Assembly (NCBI GenBank): GCA_024763355.1 | Contig: JANTFR010000004.1 | Span: forward strand, 1 to 40,082 | Origin: Anaerolineales bacterium | Lineage (GTDB): Bacteria; Chloroflexota; Anaerolineae; Anaerolineales; DRKV01 | Length of the DNA: 40,082 nt | Direction of reading: 5' to 3' | Shown here: positions 33,460-40,082 of the stretch, piece by piece | Numbering within the stretch: position 1 is the first letter of the stretch | Layout: each line of letters opens with the position of its first letter | Program-made: the position numbers and the translations under genes | Notes under the pieces: model-generated | What the model was told of the DNA's origin: nothing | Database searches by the model: none | The model's input: the letters and a program-made list of their open reading frames with translations, nothing else

Positions 33460-34080
33460 ATGCCCATCTTTCCTTCCGGCGTGCCCAAATCCAAGCGAAT
33501 CTTTGATTTGCTGGTGACAGTTATCGGGCTGGTTATACTCTCCCCGGTGATGTTGGTGCTGGCCCTCCTGGTGTGGATTTTCCACGGCTGGCCGGTGCTT
33601 TTCCGGCAGGTGCGCCCCGGCTACCGCGGCGTACCCTTTGCCCTCTACAAATTCCGCAGCATGACGAATGCTCGCGATGCGCAGGGCAATTTGCTGCCCG
33701 ATGAGGCCCGCCTGACGCGTTTCGGGCGTTTCCTGCGCGCTTCCAGTTTGGACGAACTGCCGGAGTTGTTCAACGTCCTGCGAGGGGAGATGAGTCTGGT
33801 AGGGCCGCGCCCCCTCCTGATGCAGTATCTGGAGCGCTATTCGCCGGAGCAAATGCGCCGCCATGAGGTGCTGCCGGGCATCACCGGCTGGGCGCAAGTC
33901 AACGGACGCAACGCCCTTACCTGGCAAGAGAAATTCCGCCTGGACGTGTGGTATGTGGACCACTGGTCTTTATGGCTGGACCTCAAAATCCTGGCAATAA
34001 CGGTGTGGAAAGTGCTCAAGCGGGAGGGGATTGACCAGGCCGGGCACGTCTCGGCGGAAGAATTTATGGGGAACGAATGA
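33460..34080 (+). CDS. Polyprenyl-phosphate sugar-1-phosphate transferase (PglC-like)
   Basis: The 206-residue protein is a minimal initiating phosphoglycosyl transferase. It has an N-terminal re-entrant hydrophobic helix ([21 protein letters not shown]), [43 protein letters not shown] containing the DE catalytic pair region, and [17 protein letters not shown]. It transfers a sugar phosphate from a nucleotide-sugar to undecaprenyl phosphate and so starts glycan assembly at the inner membrane. It is the only initiating enzyme in the window, so it may serve the locus at 260-24559, although it stands 9 kb away. ATG 33460 gives the correct N terminus; the longer frame upstream lies in the leader. 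Confidence 0.92.
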   Translation: MPIFPSGVPKSKRIFDLLVTVIGLVILSPVMLVLALLVWIFHGWPVLFRQVRPGYRGVPFALYKFRSMTNARDAQGNLLPDEARLTRFGRFLRASSLDELPELFNVLRGEMSLVGPRPLLMQYLERYSPEQMRRHEVLPGITGWAQVNGRNALTWQEKFRLDVWYVDHWSLWLDLKILAITVWKVLKREGIDQAGHVSAEEFMGNE

Positions 34081-34086
34081 CCTCTA

Positions 34087-35271
34087 TCAGGGGGCGGGGG
34101 GCAGGGCGGTGCTGGCCGCCGAAATGCGCTCGATAATTTCCGCCGCCTCGGCTTCATCTGCCAGGTGAACGGTGCCGTCGCCGTCGGCGTACACGGGGGT
34201 GAACTCGTAACCCAGGTATTGCGTTCCCTGAAAACGTATCGTCAACAACACGGATTGCTGATTTTTGTGGTCCCAGGTCTGGTCGAAAACGAAATTGCCC
34301 AGCCCGTAAAACACGGGTACGCCGGAGATGGTTTGTACGGCCTGCACCACATGGGTGTGATTGCCCACTACCAGGTCGGCCCCGGCTTCGACGGCCATTT
34401 GAGCGTACTTGCGCTGGTTCCAGTTTGGGGTGGATGTGTACTCCGGCCCCCAGTGCGGCATGAAAATCACCACATCCCCCATCTGGCGGGCGGCAGCGAT
34501 TGCTTGACGCAGATTGGTCTCAGTCAACGGAGCAATGCCGGGGGTATCTGCATCGGCAAAGGCCATCGGCTCGATTTCTCCCAGCGAGACGATAGCGAAA
34601 CGCACCCCCTGAATTTCCACCACCACGGGCTGCAGGGCCTCCTTCACGTTTTTCCCCGCTCCGACAGGCAGGATGCCGACCCTGTGCAGGTTTTCGAGCG
34701 TATCCAGAAAGGCGCGGTCCCCGCAAGTGTTGGAATTGCAGTTCTTGATGTGGTTGGTGGCGACGCTCATCACGTTGAAGCCCGCCTTGGCGAGGGCGTC
34801 GGCGTTGTTGCTGCTGCCCGTCAGCACGAAAGTCTCGATGCAGCCGGTCATGGGGGCGTGATCGCTGAGAGATGCGTTGAGCGTCCCGATGGTCAGGTCG
34901 GCGGATTGCAAGATGTCGCGCACTTCGGCGTAGATGTAATCCGCGTTGCCGCGGGCGTCCACTCCGGCCTGGACGCAGCGCCCCGGCACGATTTGGCCGG
35001 TGAAGAGCAAGGTAATCTCCGCCGGCGTGGGGGTGGTCGTGGGAGAAAGCGGCGTTGCCGTGGCGGCAGGTGTGGGAGGGACGATGGTTGAGGCGGGGAG
35101 CGGTGTTGCGCTGGGAAGCGGGGTGGGGGTAGATTGTCCCAACACGAAGACCCCTTCCGCGGGTTTGACGGTGGCAATCTCCGGCGGGGTCCCGGTGCGG
35201 GCAGATTGGCAGGCGCTCAGGAGCATCAGGGCGAGGGAGATGATGAGTTTGTGTGTTGGGAGGCGGTTCAT
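34087..35271 (-). CDS. CapA-like lipoprotein with altered metal-site residues
   Basis: The 394-residue protein has a lipobox (MLLSAC, Cys21) and a Pro/Thr/Ala-rich linker (30-83). The domain at about 84-390 matches CapA/PgsA-type metallophosphatase-fold proteins: VMSVATNHIKN, VIFMPHWGPEY, AGADLVVGNHTHVVQAV and YGLGNFVFDQ. Several expected metal ligands differ: the first motif reads FTGQIVPGR where GD is usual (Q93), the NLE motif reads TLN, and NHxxD reads NHIKN. Metal catalysis may be lost or changed. ATG 35271 gives the lipoprotein signal; codons further upstream are AACCAATG repeats. The gene is convergent with the sugar transferase, with six bases between the stops. Confidence 0.85.
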   Translation of the reverse strand: MNRLPTHKLIISLALMLLSACQSARTGTPPEIATVKPAEGVFVLGQSTPTPLPSATPLPASTIVPPTPAATATPLSPTTTPTPAEITLLFTGQIVPGRCVQAGVDARGNADYIYAEVRDILQSADLTIGTLNASLSDHAPMTGCIETFVLTGSSNNADALAKAGFNVMSVATNHIKNCNSNTCGDRAFLDTLENLHRVGILPVGAGKNVKEALQPVVVEIQGVRFAIVSLGEIEPMAFADADTPGIAPLTETNLRQAIAAARQMGDVVIFMPHWGPEYTSTPNWNQRKYAQMAVEAGADLVVGNHTHVVQAVQTISGVPVFYGLGNFVFDQTWDHKNQQSVLLTIRFQGTQYLGYEFTPVYADGDGTVHLADEAEAAEIIERISAASTALPPAP

Positions 35272-35440
35272 TGGTCGCGTTGGTTGCATCGGTTGCATTG
35301 GTTCATTGGTTACATTGGTTGCATCGGTGGCGTGGTGCATGGTTTACCGCCCGCGGTCTGTTGTCCGTCGTCTGTTGTCCGCCGTCTGTTGTCCATTGTC
35401 TCTCGTCCGTCGTCTGTTGTCCGTTGTCCGGCGTCCAGTT
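35265..35440. repeat. CCAATG- and GACGACGGAC-type repeats between capA-like gene and queG
   Basis: Read on the plus strand, TTGGTTGCATCGGTTGCATTGG-type units run from about 35270 to 35335, then GTCTGTTGTCCGTCGTCTGT-type units from 35355 to 35435. They are the reverse complements of the two main unit types at 1908-2033. The array encodes roughly the last 40 residues of QueG and directly abuts the start of the CapA-like lipoprotein gene, so both genes have termini set by the repeat. Confidence 0.75.
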
Positions 35441-36476
35441 GCTGGAGGGCCCAGCGGGCGTGCGTCCGCACCAGGGGTTCGGGGTCGTCGAGAGCGGCGC
35501 GCAAGGCGGGGAGGCCCTCGACGGTGCCGGCGTTGCCCAACGCCACGCTCACATTCCGCAGGTAGCCGCGGCGTTTGGCGCGTTTGACGGGGCTGCCTTT
35601 GAATTTGCGGTTGAACTCCTGCGGGGAGAGACGCAATTCCTCACCCAAGATGGGAGCGGGAACGTCGGGTCGGGGGGCAAAGGCCGGTTCCGTGGCGGGC
35701 TTTGCAAAGCGGATGTTCCACGGACAGACCATCTGGCACACGTCGCAGCCAAAAACCCAGTCGCCCATCAGGGGGCGCAGGTCGGGGGGGATGGCGCCTT
35801 TGTTCTCGATGGTCTGGTAGGAGATACAGCGGCGGGCGTCCAGGGTGCGGTCGGGCAGGATGGCCTGGGTAGGGCAGGCCTCGATGCAGCGCGTGCAAGT
35901 GCCGCAGTGGTCGGTGGGGAAAGGCGGGTCGGGTCGGAGGGGCAGCCCCAGCAAAATTTCGGCCAGAAAGAAGTATGAACCAATGCCGGGCGCAATCAGG
36001 CAGGTGTTTTTCCCCACCCAGCCGAGACCGGCGCGCTGCGCCAGGTCGCGCTCCAGAAGGGGACCGGTGTCGGTGTACTCGCGGTGCGGGAAGGGATGTC
36101 CGACTTCCGCCTCCAGAAAGGCGACCAGCGCCCGGAGTTTGGGCGGGATGACTTCATGGTAATCCTCTCCCCAGGCGTAGGATGCAATCCTGCCCCGCTC
36201 CCCTGCCCCGGCCCTTTCCCCACCGGGGAGAAGGCCGGGGGGATTGTAGCGCATCCCCAAAACGAGGACACTTTCACATTCGGGCAGGATTTCCTTCGGG
36301 TTGGCGCGCTTGCGGAGGGCGTCTTCCCGCTCCAGGTAGCGCATCTCCCCGTGAAGGCCGGCCTGCACCCAGCGGGCGTAGACCTCAAAATGCGGGGGCG
36401 GCTCCGGGGTTGTGATTCCCGCCAGGTCAAATCCCAGATGGCGGGCTTCGTCTTTGAGGCGCGCCTCCAGTGTCAT
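35310..36476 (-). CDS. queG: Epoxyqueuosine reductase
   Basis: QueG reduces epoxyqueuosine to queuosine in tRNA using cobalamin and two [4Fe-4S] clusters. The 388-residue protein has the catalytic Asp136 in YTDTGPLLERDLAQRAGLGW, ferredoxin-type Cys191/194/197/201 (CGTCTRCIEACP) and Cys244/247/251 (CDVCQMVCPWN). It ends with HEAT-like repeats (about 305-347). Two oddities: residues 81-95 (GLLPGGERAGAGERG) are an in-frame insertion encoded by a REP-like palindrome, next to the GRIASYAWGEDYH motif; and residues from about 349 to the end (QRTTDDGRETMDNRRRTTDD and on) are encoded by GACGACGGAC repeats. ATG 36476 shares its A with the TGA of the upstream lipoprotein gene. Confidence 0.95.
   Translation of the reverse strand: MTLEARLKDEARHLGFDLAGITTPEPPPHFEVYARWVQAGLHGEMRYLEREDALRKRANPKEILPECESVLVLGMRYNPPGLLPGGERAGAGERGRIASYAWGEDYHEVIPPKLRALVAFLEAEVGHPFPHREYTDTGPLLERDLAQRAGLGWVGKNTCLIAPGIGSYFFLAEILLGLPLRPDPPFPTDHCGTCTRCIEACPTQAILPDRTLDARRCISYQTIENKGAIPPDLRPLMGDWVFGCDVCQMVCPWNIRFAKPATEPAFAPRPDVPAPILGEELRLSPQEFNRKFKGSPVKRAKRRGYLRNVSVALGNAGTVEGLPALRAALDDPEPLVRTHARWALQQLDAGQRTTDDGRETMDNRRRTTDDGQQTAGGKPCTTPPMQPM
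36208..36238. repeat. REP-like palindrome in frame inside queG
   Basis: CCGGCCCTTTCCCC (36208-36221) pairs with GGGGAGAAGGCCGG (36225-36238) around ACC, 12 of 14 positions. With the flanking CTCCCCTGCC it matches the widely dispersed 'CCCCACCGGGGAGAGGGC' style of extragenic palindrome. On the minus strand it encodes LLPGGERAGAG in QueG at residues 80-90 without a frame change. Confidence 0.7.
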
Positions 36477-37648
36477 CAGCGTTCTACGCGCAGGGAGGAC
36501 CACACGCCGCGGTCGCCGTGATAATCGCCGTCGGCATCGAAAACGAGGATGAACTGCACTTCCTCGCCGTTCAGGGAGGAAAGATCGACGTTGACTTTGA
36601 CGAGTTTGCCGTCACAGGAATCGCGCCAGTCTCCCAGGGTATGGACGGTACCGTCACTGGTCAGTTTGTAGCGGATGATGAAGACGGCTTGACCGGGGCC
36701 GCAGGAGCCGTCGCTCTCAGCCTGGAAGCCGAGTAATCCTTTGAGATAATCGCCGCTGTACACGGTGTAGGGGGGATAGGTGGCGGTGATGGAACCGTTG
36801 TTGTTGTGGGGCGGCATGGTGAACAGGACGGTGCCGGTGGTACGCCCGTCTTCCAGTTTCAGGTCGCGCTTGATTTTTGCGACGCCGTGGGGGTCGTCGT
36901 CGGCTCCGTTGTAGGTCAGCGCACCGGTTTCCGTGCCGGTATCGTACTCCCACGTAGCGGAGGATGCCTGCGCCAGGAAGTCGTAGGTGATGCCGCCGGG
37001 CAGGGTGACCTTGATGCGTACCCAGAAGGTCTTGTCCGCTTTGTCTCCGATGCCGAAGGTTTTGCCCTTGTCGTCTTTCAGTTGCCAGTTACCCTGGTAC
37101 GTTCCCAGCGTATCCGGAGCGGTCAGTTCCGCGGAGAGGTCTACCGTTTGACCGGGAGCCACGCTGACCGTGAGAGGCACTGCGTCAGGCGCGCCCATTC
37201 TGTCGCCGTCGGCGAAAACCAGGGCGTAGGAGGTCGTCCAGGTGCAGGAGCCGGTGTTCTTCAGCCGCCAGGTTTTTGTGAATTTGTCGCCGGGGCGGAA
37301 AGCGGTGTCGTCGGGGACGGTGACATCGGCCACAAAAGATGCCCGGTTACAGGGGGTGCCAGGGGTGTCGGTGGGCCTGGGTGTACTGCTGGGCGCGCCT
37401 GGCGCGGCGGTATCCGTAGGCGGCGGCGGGGGAGGGGTGGTTTCCTGGGGAAGAAGCGTCACCGCCGCGGGGGTGATGGTGGGACGCGGCGTGCCGGCCA
37501 GGATGGTTTGCTGGGCGGCGATGGTCTTGGCGGCGATGGTCTCTATGTTTTCGGCGGGCGGCAAATCGGTGGCCTGCATACCGGGGAAATTGCAGGCGCT
37601 CAACACAAGGGCGCTCAGTGCCAGGACAATCCAAAGTCGTGTACGCAT
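36476..37648 (-). CDS. Lipoprotein with NBR1-Ig-like domain
   Basis: The 390-residue protein has a lipobox (VLSAC, Cys19) after MRTRLWIVLALSALVLS, then a Pro/Thr-rich linker (about 50-97). Residues about 100-212 are an NBR1-Ig-like domain: FVADVTVPDDTAFRPGDKFT, KTWRLKNTGSCTW and GTYQGNWQLKDDKGKTFGIG. The C-terminal half (about 215-390) is another beta-rich region with four Cys and no known motif. Its function is unknown; the NBR1-Ig-like fold in bacteria is thought to mediate protein binding at the surface. A strong AGGAGGAG lies just before the ATG. It is probably translated together with queG. Confidence 0.85.
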   Translation of the reverse strand: MRTRLWIVLALSALVLSACNFPGMQATDLPPAENIETIAAKTIAAQQTILAGTPRPTITPAAVTLLPQETTPPPPPPTDTAAPGAPSSTPRPTDTPGTPCNRASFVADVTVPDDTAFRPGDKFTKTWRLKNTGSCTWTTSYALVFADGDRMGAPDAVPLTVSVAPGQTVDLSAELTAPDTLGTYQGNWQLKDDKGKTFGIGDKADKTFWVRIKVTLPGGITYDFLAQASSATWEYDTGTETGALTYNGADDDPHGVAKIKRDLKLEDGRTTGTVLFTMPPHNNNGSITATYPPYTVYSGDYLKGLLGFQAESDGSCGPGQAVFIIRYKLTSDGTVHTLGDWRDSCDGKLVKVNVDLSSLNGEEVQFILVFDADGDYHGDRGVWSSLRVER

Positions 37649-37784
37649 ATCTCCTCCTGATAAGTAGACGCGTTATCCAGGACTGCGATTATGCCTGATT
37701 GTACCGTGATAGCGCACCTCTTGGCCTTGCAATCTCGTGAAAGAAAACATCTCTTTGCGATTTTGCGTGGAGGGTAGTGTATCT

Positions 37785-37821
37785 GGGGGTGTTTTGCGGG
37801 CAAAGCCCGCAAAACACCCCC
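37785..37821. repeat. Perfect 17-base-pair hairpin
   Basis: GGGGGTGTTTTGCGGGC (37785-37801) and GCCCGCAAAACACCCCC (37805-37821) pair without mismatch around AAA. There is no T-run on either side, so it is not a standard terminator. It lies in the spacer between miaB (ending at 37881) and the lipoprotein start at 37648 and may be a REP-type palindrome or an RNA-processing site. Confidence 0.75.
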
Positions 37822-37841
37822 AAATTTTCCCATCACCTTGC

Positions 37842-37874
37842 AAAATACAAAACCGCCCGGCACAAGACGGGCGG
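37842..37874 (-). terminator. Terminator after miaB
   Basis: On the minus strand the stem CCGCCCG/CGGGCGG (37868-37874 with 37853-37859) with an 8-base loop is followed by TTTTGTATTTT. It begins seven bases after the miaB stop. Confidence 0.85.
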
Positions 37875-37880
37875 ATGGAT

Positions 37881-39254
37881 TCAGGCGTTGTGGAACGGGA
37901 CGGGTATGCCCCCCTGCGGTTTCGCCAGCGGCAGCGCCCCCTGCATAGACCACGGCCCCGTCCAGGTGATGGTGACGGGCAGGATTTGCCCCCGCAGGTC
38001 GGCCTCGCTTTCCACGAAGACCAGTTTGTTGGTCGGCGTGCGTCCCCGCCAGCGGCCCTTCACCTTGTCCTCGAAGAGGACTTCCACCTGCTCCCCCTGG
38101 TAGCGGGCGTTGATTTCGGCGGCGATGCCCTCCTGCAACTCCTCCAGCAGGCGGAAGCGCCGCCACTTCTCCTCCTCGGTCACGTCGTCGGGCATCCGCC
38201 GGGCAGAGACGGTGCCGGGACGGGGCGAGTAGCGCGCCAGGTGGGCGACATCCAGTTCGAGTTCGGCCAGCAAGTCGTAGGTATCCTGAAACTGTGCTGC
38301 GCTCTCGCCGGGGAAGCCCACGATGATGTCCGTGGCAATGGAGGCTCCCGGAATGCGGGCCCGGATTTTGCCTATCAGGCGGCGGTAGTCCTCGGCGGTG
38401 TACTCGCGGCGCATGTTCTTCAGCACCTCGTCGTTCCCGGCCTGGATGGGCACTTCGATGTGCGGCATCACACGCGGCAGTTCGGCGACGGCGTCCAGCA
38501 GTTCGTCCGTCATCCAGTTGGGGTGGGAGGTCAAAAAGCGGATGCGCTCCAGCCCCTCCACTTCCTCGTGCAGACGGTGCAGCAAATCCCACAGTTTGGG
38601 GCCGTCGGGGATGTCCTTACCATAGCGGTCCACGATTTGTCCCAGGAGAGTGATTTCCTTCACCCCCTGCCGCACGAGGGCGCGGGCCTCGGTCAGGATT
38701 TCCTCCGCCGGGCGGCTGCGCTCGACGCCGCGTTTGTAGGGGATGATGCAGTAGGTGCAGGCGTGGGAGCAGCCGTACACCACCGGGATGAAGGCCGAGA
38801 CCAGTTTGCCGCGCTCCGCTTCGGGGAGCAGCAGGTCCCCGTCCATCAGGGCGAACCGCCTTTGGGTGGATTCCGTTTCCAGAGAGCGGACTTCCTCCTG
38901 GGTGAGGTGGGCAATCAGCGGCCCCGGGTCCGAGGGGGGAGAGAAAACGTCCACAAAGGGAAAGCGCTGCCGCAATTTGTCGTGTCCCTTGACGCCCACC
39001 AGGCAGCCCATCAGGTTGATGACCAGGCCGGGATTGCGCTTCTTGAGCGGCTTGAGGCTGAACAGGCGTCCCACGGCCTTGTTTTCGGCGCTCTGACGCA
39101 CCACGCAGGTGTTGAGGACGATGACATCGGCCTCCTCGGGGCGCGGCGTGCCGCGGTATCCCAGACGCTCCAGCGCCGAAGATACCCGCCGGGAATCGGC
39201 CACGTTCATCTGGCAGCCTTCCGTCCAAATGTGATATTTCAACTCCGATTTCAT
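37881..39254 (-). CDS. miaB: tRNA-2-methylthio-N6-dimethylallyladenosine synthase
   Basis: MiaB is a radical-SAM methylthiotransferase that modifies A37 of tRNAs reading U-starting codons. The 457-residue protein has the N-terminal cluster Cys14 (EGCQMN), Cys50 (NTCVV) and Cys84 (MGCLVG), the radical-SAM Cys162/166/169 (CSHACTYC), SHPNWM, the QAGNDEVLKNMRREY motif, DIIVGFPGE, and a C-terminal TRAM domain (from about 375). It is of the MiaB rather than MtaB group by GCQMN and CTYCIIPYKRG. ATG 39254 lies just nine bases after a TATAAT, so the mRNA may be leaderless. It is followed by a good terminator. Confidence 0.93.
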   Translation of the reverse strand: MKSELKYHIWTEGCQMNVADSRRVSSALERLGYRGTPRPEEADVIVLNTCVVRQSAENKAVGRLFSLKPLKKRNPGLVINLMGCLVGVKGHDKLRQRFPFVDVFSPPSDPGPLIAHLTQEEVRSLETESTQRRFALMDGDLLLPEAERGKLVSAFIPVVYGCSHACTYCIIPYKRGVERSRPAEEILTEARALVRQGVKEITLLGQIVDRYGKDIPDGPKLWDLLHRLHEEVEGLERIRFLTSHPNWMTDELLDAVAELPRVMPHIEVPIQAGNDEVLKNMRREYTAEDYRRLIGKIRARIPGASIATDIIVGFPGESAAQFQDTYDLLAELELDVAHLARYSPRPGTVSARRMPDDVTEEEKWRRFRLLEELQEGIAAEINARYQGEQVEVLFEDKVKGRWRGRTPTNKLVFVESEADLRGQILPVTITWTGPWSMQGALPLAKPQGGIPVPFHNA

Positions 39255-39263
39255 AGCGCGGAG

Positions 39264-39272
39264 ATTATACCA
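39264..39272 (-). promoter_or_regulatory. Extended -10 promoter of miaB
   Basis: On the minus strand TGG-TATAAT (39272-39264) is an extended -10. Only nine bases separate it from the ATG, so transcription would begin two or three bases before the start codon. No Shine-Dalgarno is present, in line with a leaderless transcript. Confidence 0.6.
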
Positions 39273-39285
39273 TTGGAGGGGATAT

Positions 39286-39337
39286 AATAATCTGAGTTGC
39301 GGATAAGGAAACGCCCCTATCCGCAACTCAGATTATT
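39286..39337. repeat. Perfect inverted repeat of TTGCGGATA ends (solo element)
   Basis: Two 20-base arms (39286-39305 and 39318-39337) pair perfectly around a 12-base loop. Each arm contains CTGAGTTGCGGATA, the same end motif as the two elements around vapBC. It could be a shortened form made of element ends only. It sits immediately upstream of the miaB promoter. Confidence 0.8.
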
Positions 39338-39590
39338 TACAGCAAGATACGCTCCCCGCCCCCCCCCGCAATTACTTTCTGCCTGCCCCATTTCGTTGTA
39401 AACTCGCACTTTTTGTCTTGGCCGTTTCTATCAACCATCTTTGGCAGCAACTTGGTTTAAATGGGGAAACGCCTGCAACATTACAGGCGTTTCCTACGAA
39501 AAGAGGAATATAGTCACGCAGCATACTTTTTACACAAACTATAGCAACAGCGTACTACTTCACCGTTAAATTGCACAATACGCTGGAATT
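39338..39590. other. Spacer between miaB and surE with C9 tract and hairpin
   Basis: No gene is visible. It contains a C9 tract (39359-39367) and a perfect 11-base stem GGAAACGCCTG / CAGGCGTTTCC (39465-39475 with 39484-39494). On the minus strand the stem is followed by CCATTTAAACC, so it may be a weak terminator for surE, about 100 bases past its stop. Confidence 0.5.
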
Positions 39591-40082
39591 TTATTTCCTT
39601 TCAGGCGTGGCTTTTTCGCTCCACTCCCAAGTATTCAGGTCTGTCAACGCGCGGTAGGCGGTCAGATCAAGGTGCAGGGGCGTAATCGAGACGTAACCAT
39701 CTGCGAGAGCACCGATATCCGTGCCGCGCTCGGGCACACCGGTTGGGGCTTCTCCACCAATCCAATAGTACGGGCGTCCACGGGGATCTACCCGTTCGTC
39801 AAGGCGACTGTGATAGACCCGCAACCCTTGTCGCGTCAAACGAAAGCCGCGTAATTCTTCATCCGTAAGAAAGGGCACATTGACGTTTAATAATATTCCT
39901 TCGGGCAATTCCTTTGCCAAAACATGCTCCACAACCTGACGCGCAGCTTTGGCCGCTGGTTTAAAGTCAATTGTACCGACGTGGTCTTCAGGCACTTCCA
40001 ATGAAACCGCCACGCTGGGAATCCCGGCAATCATGGCTTCCATTGCGGCAGTGACTGTGCCAGAATAAGTGACATCATGTCC
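39591..40082 (-). CDS. surE: 5'/3'-nucleotidase SurE (partial, N terminus outside window)
   Basis: The frame enters from the right edge and gives 163 C-terminal residues. It starts GHDVTYSGTVTAAMEA, the conserved SurE core around the YSGTV motif, followed by GIPSVAVSL, ILLNVNVP, RLTRQGLRVY and ERGTDIGALADGYVSITPLHLDLT. SurE is a metal-dependent phosphatase acting on nucleoside monophosphates in stress and stationary phase. The N-terminal metal-binding DDG motif lies beyond the window. The stop is TAA at 39591-39593. Confidence 0.93.
   Translation of the reverse strand, partial: GHDVTYSGTVTAAMEAMIAGIPSVAVSLEVPEDHVGTIDFKPAAKAARQVVEHVLAKELPEGILLNVNVPFLTDEELRGFRLTRQGLRVYHSRLDERVDPRGRPYYWIGGEAPTGVPERGTDIGALADGYVSITPLHLDLTAYRALTDLNTWEWSEKATPERK

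Noticed and set aside
37737-39287. A 516-codon plus-strand open frame opposite miaB
   Set aside because: miaB has both sets of cluster cysteines and a promoter and terminator; the opposite frame has His/Gln/Val-rich shadow composition.

Overview
The window looks like a piece of chromosome from a member of the Chloroflexota, most likely class Anaerolineae. This is inferred from gene content, not from a marker gene. The clues are lipoproteins with long Pro/Thr linkers, an NBR1-Ig-like lipoprotein, a secreted nuclease ending in a 'WHVFLPVV' motif, very long multi-domain glycosyltransferases, and abundant short-unit repeats at gene junctions. GC is high in most of the left half (one sampled line of a glycosyltransferase gene is 70%) and lower around the peptide transporter, surE and the sulfotransferase gene.

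Region 1 (1-24560) is a large surface-polysaccharide locus. It starts with dTDP-rhamnose synthesis in the order rfbC-rfbB-rfbA-rfbD, followed by wecB (UDP-GlcNAc 2-epimerase) and a Wzm/Wzt-type ABC exporter whose ATPase has a C-terminal extension. Next come a 1143-residue three-module glycosyltransferase, a single-module glycosyltransferase, a sulfotransferase of visibly lower GC, and a 913-residue two-module glycosyltransferase. Most junctions from rfbD to here overlap (ATGA or TGATG), so this is probably one transcript. After a promoter and a structured leader come a secreted protein with two similar modules, a GT4 and a GT2 enzyme. A terminator separates these from a minus-strand multi-spanning GT39-like protein, and divergent from that are a Wzz-like chain-length protein and an O-antigen-ligase-type protein. 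A PglC-like initiating sugar transferase lies apart at 33460. The likely product is a rhamnose-containing, possibly sulfated, surface glycan.

Region 2 (24560-25945) is a repeat-rich island: a vapBC-type toxin-antitoxin pair with a textbook promoter and palindromic operator, bracketed by two direct copies of a roughly 160 bp element with inverted TTGCGGATA ends. A 97 bp inverted repeat and octamer-like repeats follow.

Region 3 (25946-33318) holds a secreted endonuclease/phosphatase-family protein on the minus strand, a 480 bp gene-free region with two hairpins, and a peptide-uptake set: lipoprotein binding protein, two permeases and an M20 amidohydrolase. No transporter ATPases are encoded here.

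Region 4 (33360-40082) contains the sugar transferase, a CapA-like lipoprotein with altered metal-site residues, queG, an NBR1-Ig-like lipoprotein, miaB and the 3' part of surE. The last five are all on the minus strand.

The most unusual general feature is how repeats and genes are interwoven. Several families of 7-9 base units sit exactly at gene ends and supply the terminal codons of some proteins. Palindromic elements are also inserted in frame inside at least two genes, queG and the GT39-like gene. No RNA genes, CRISPR arrays or transposase genes were seen.
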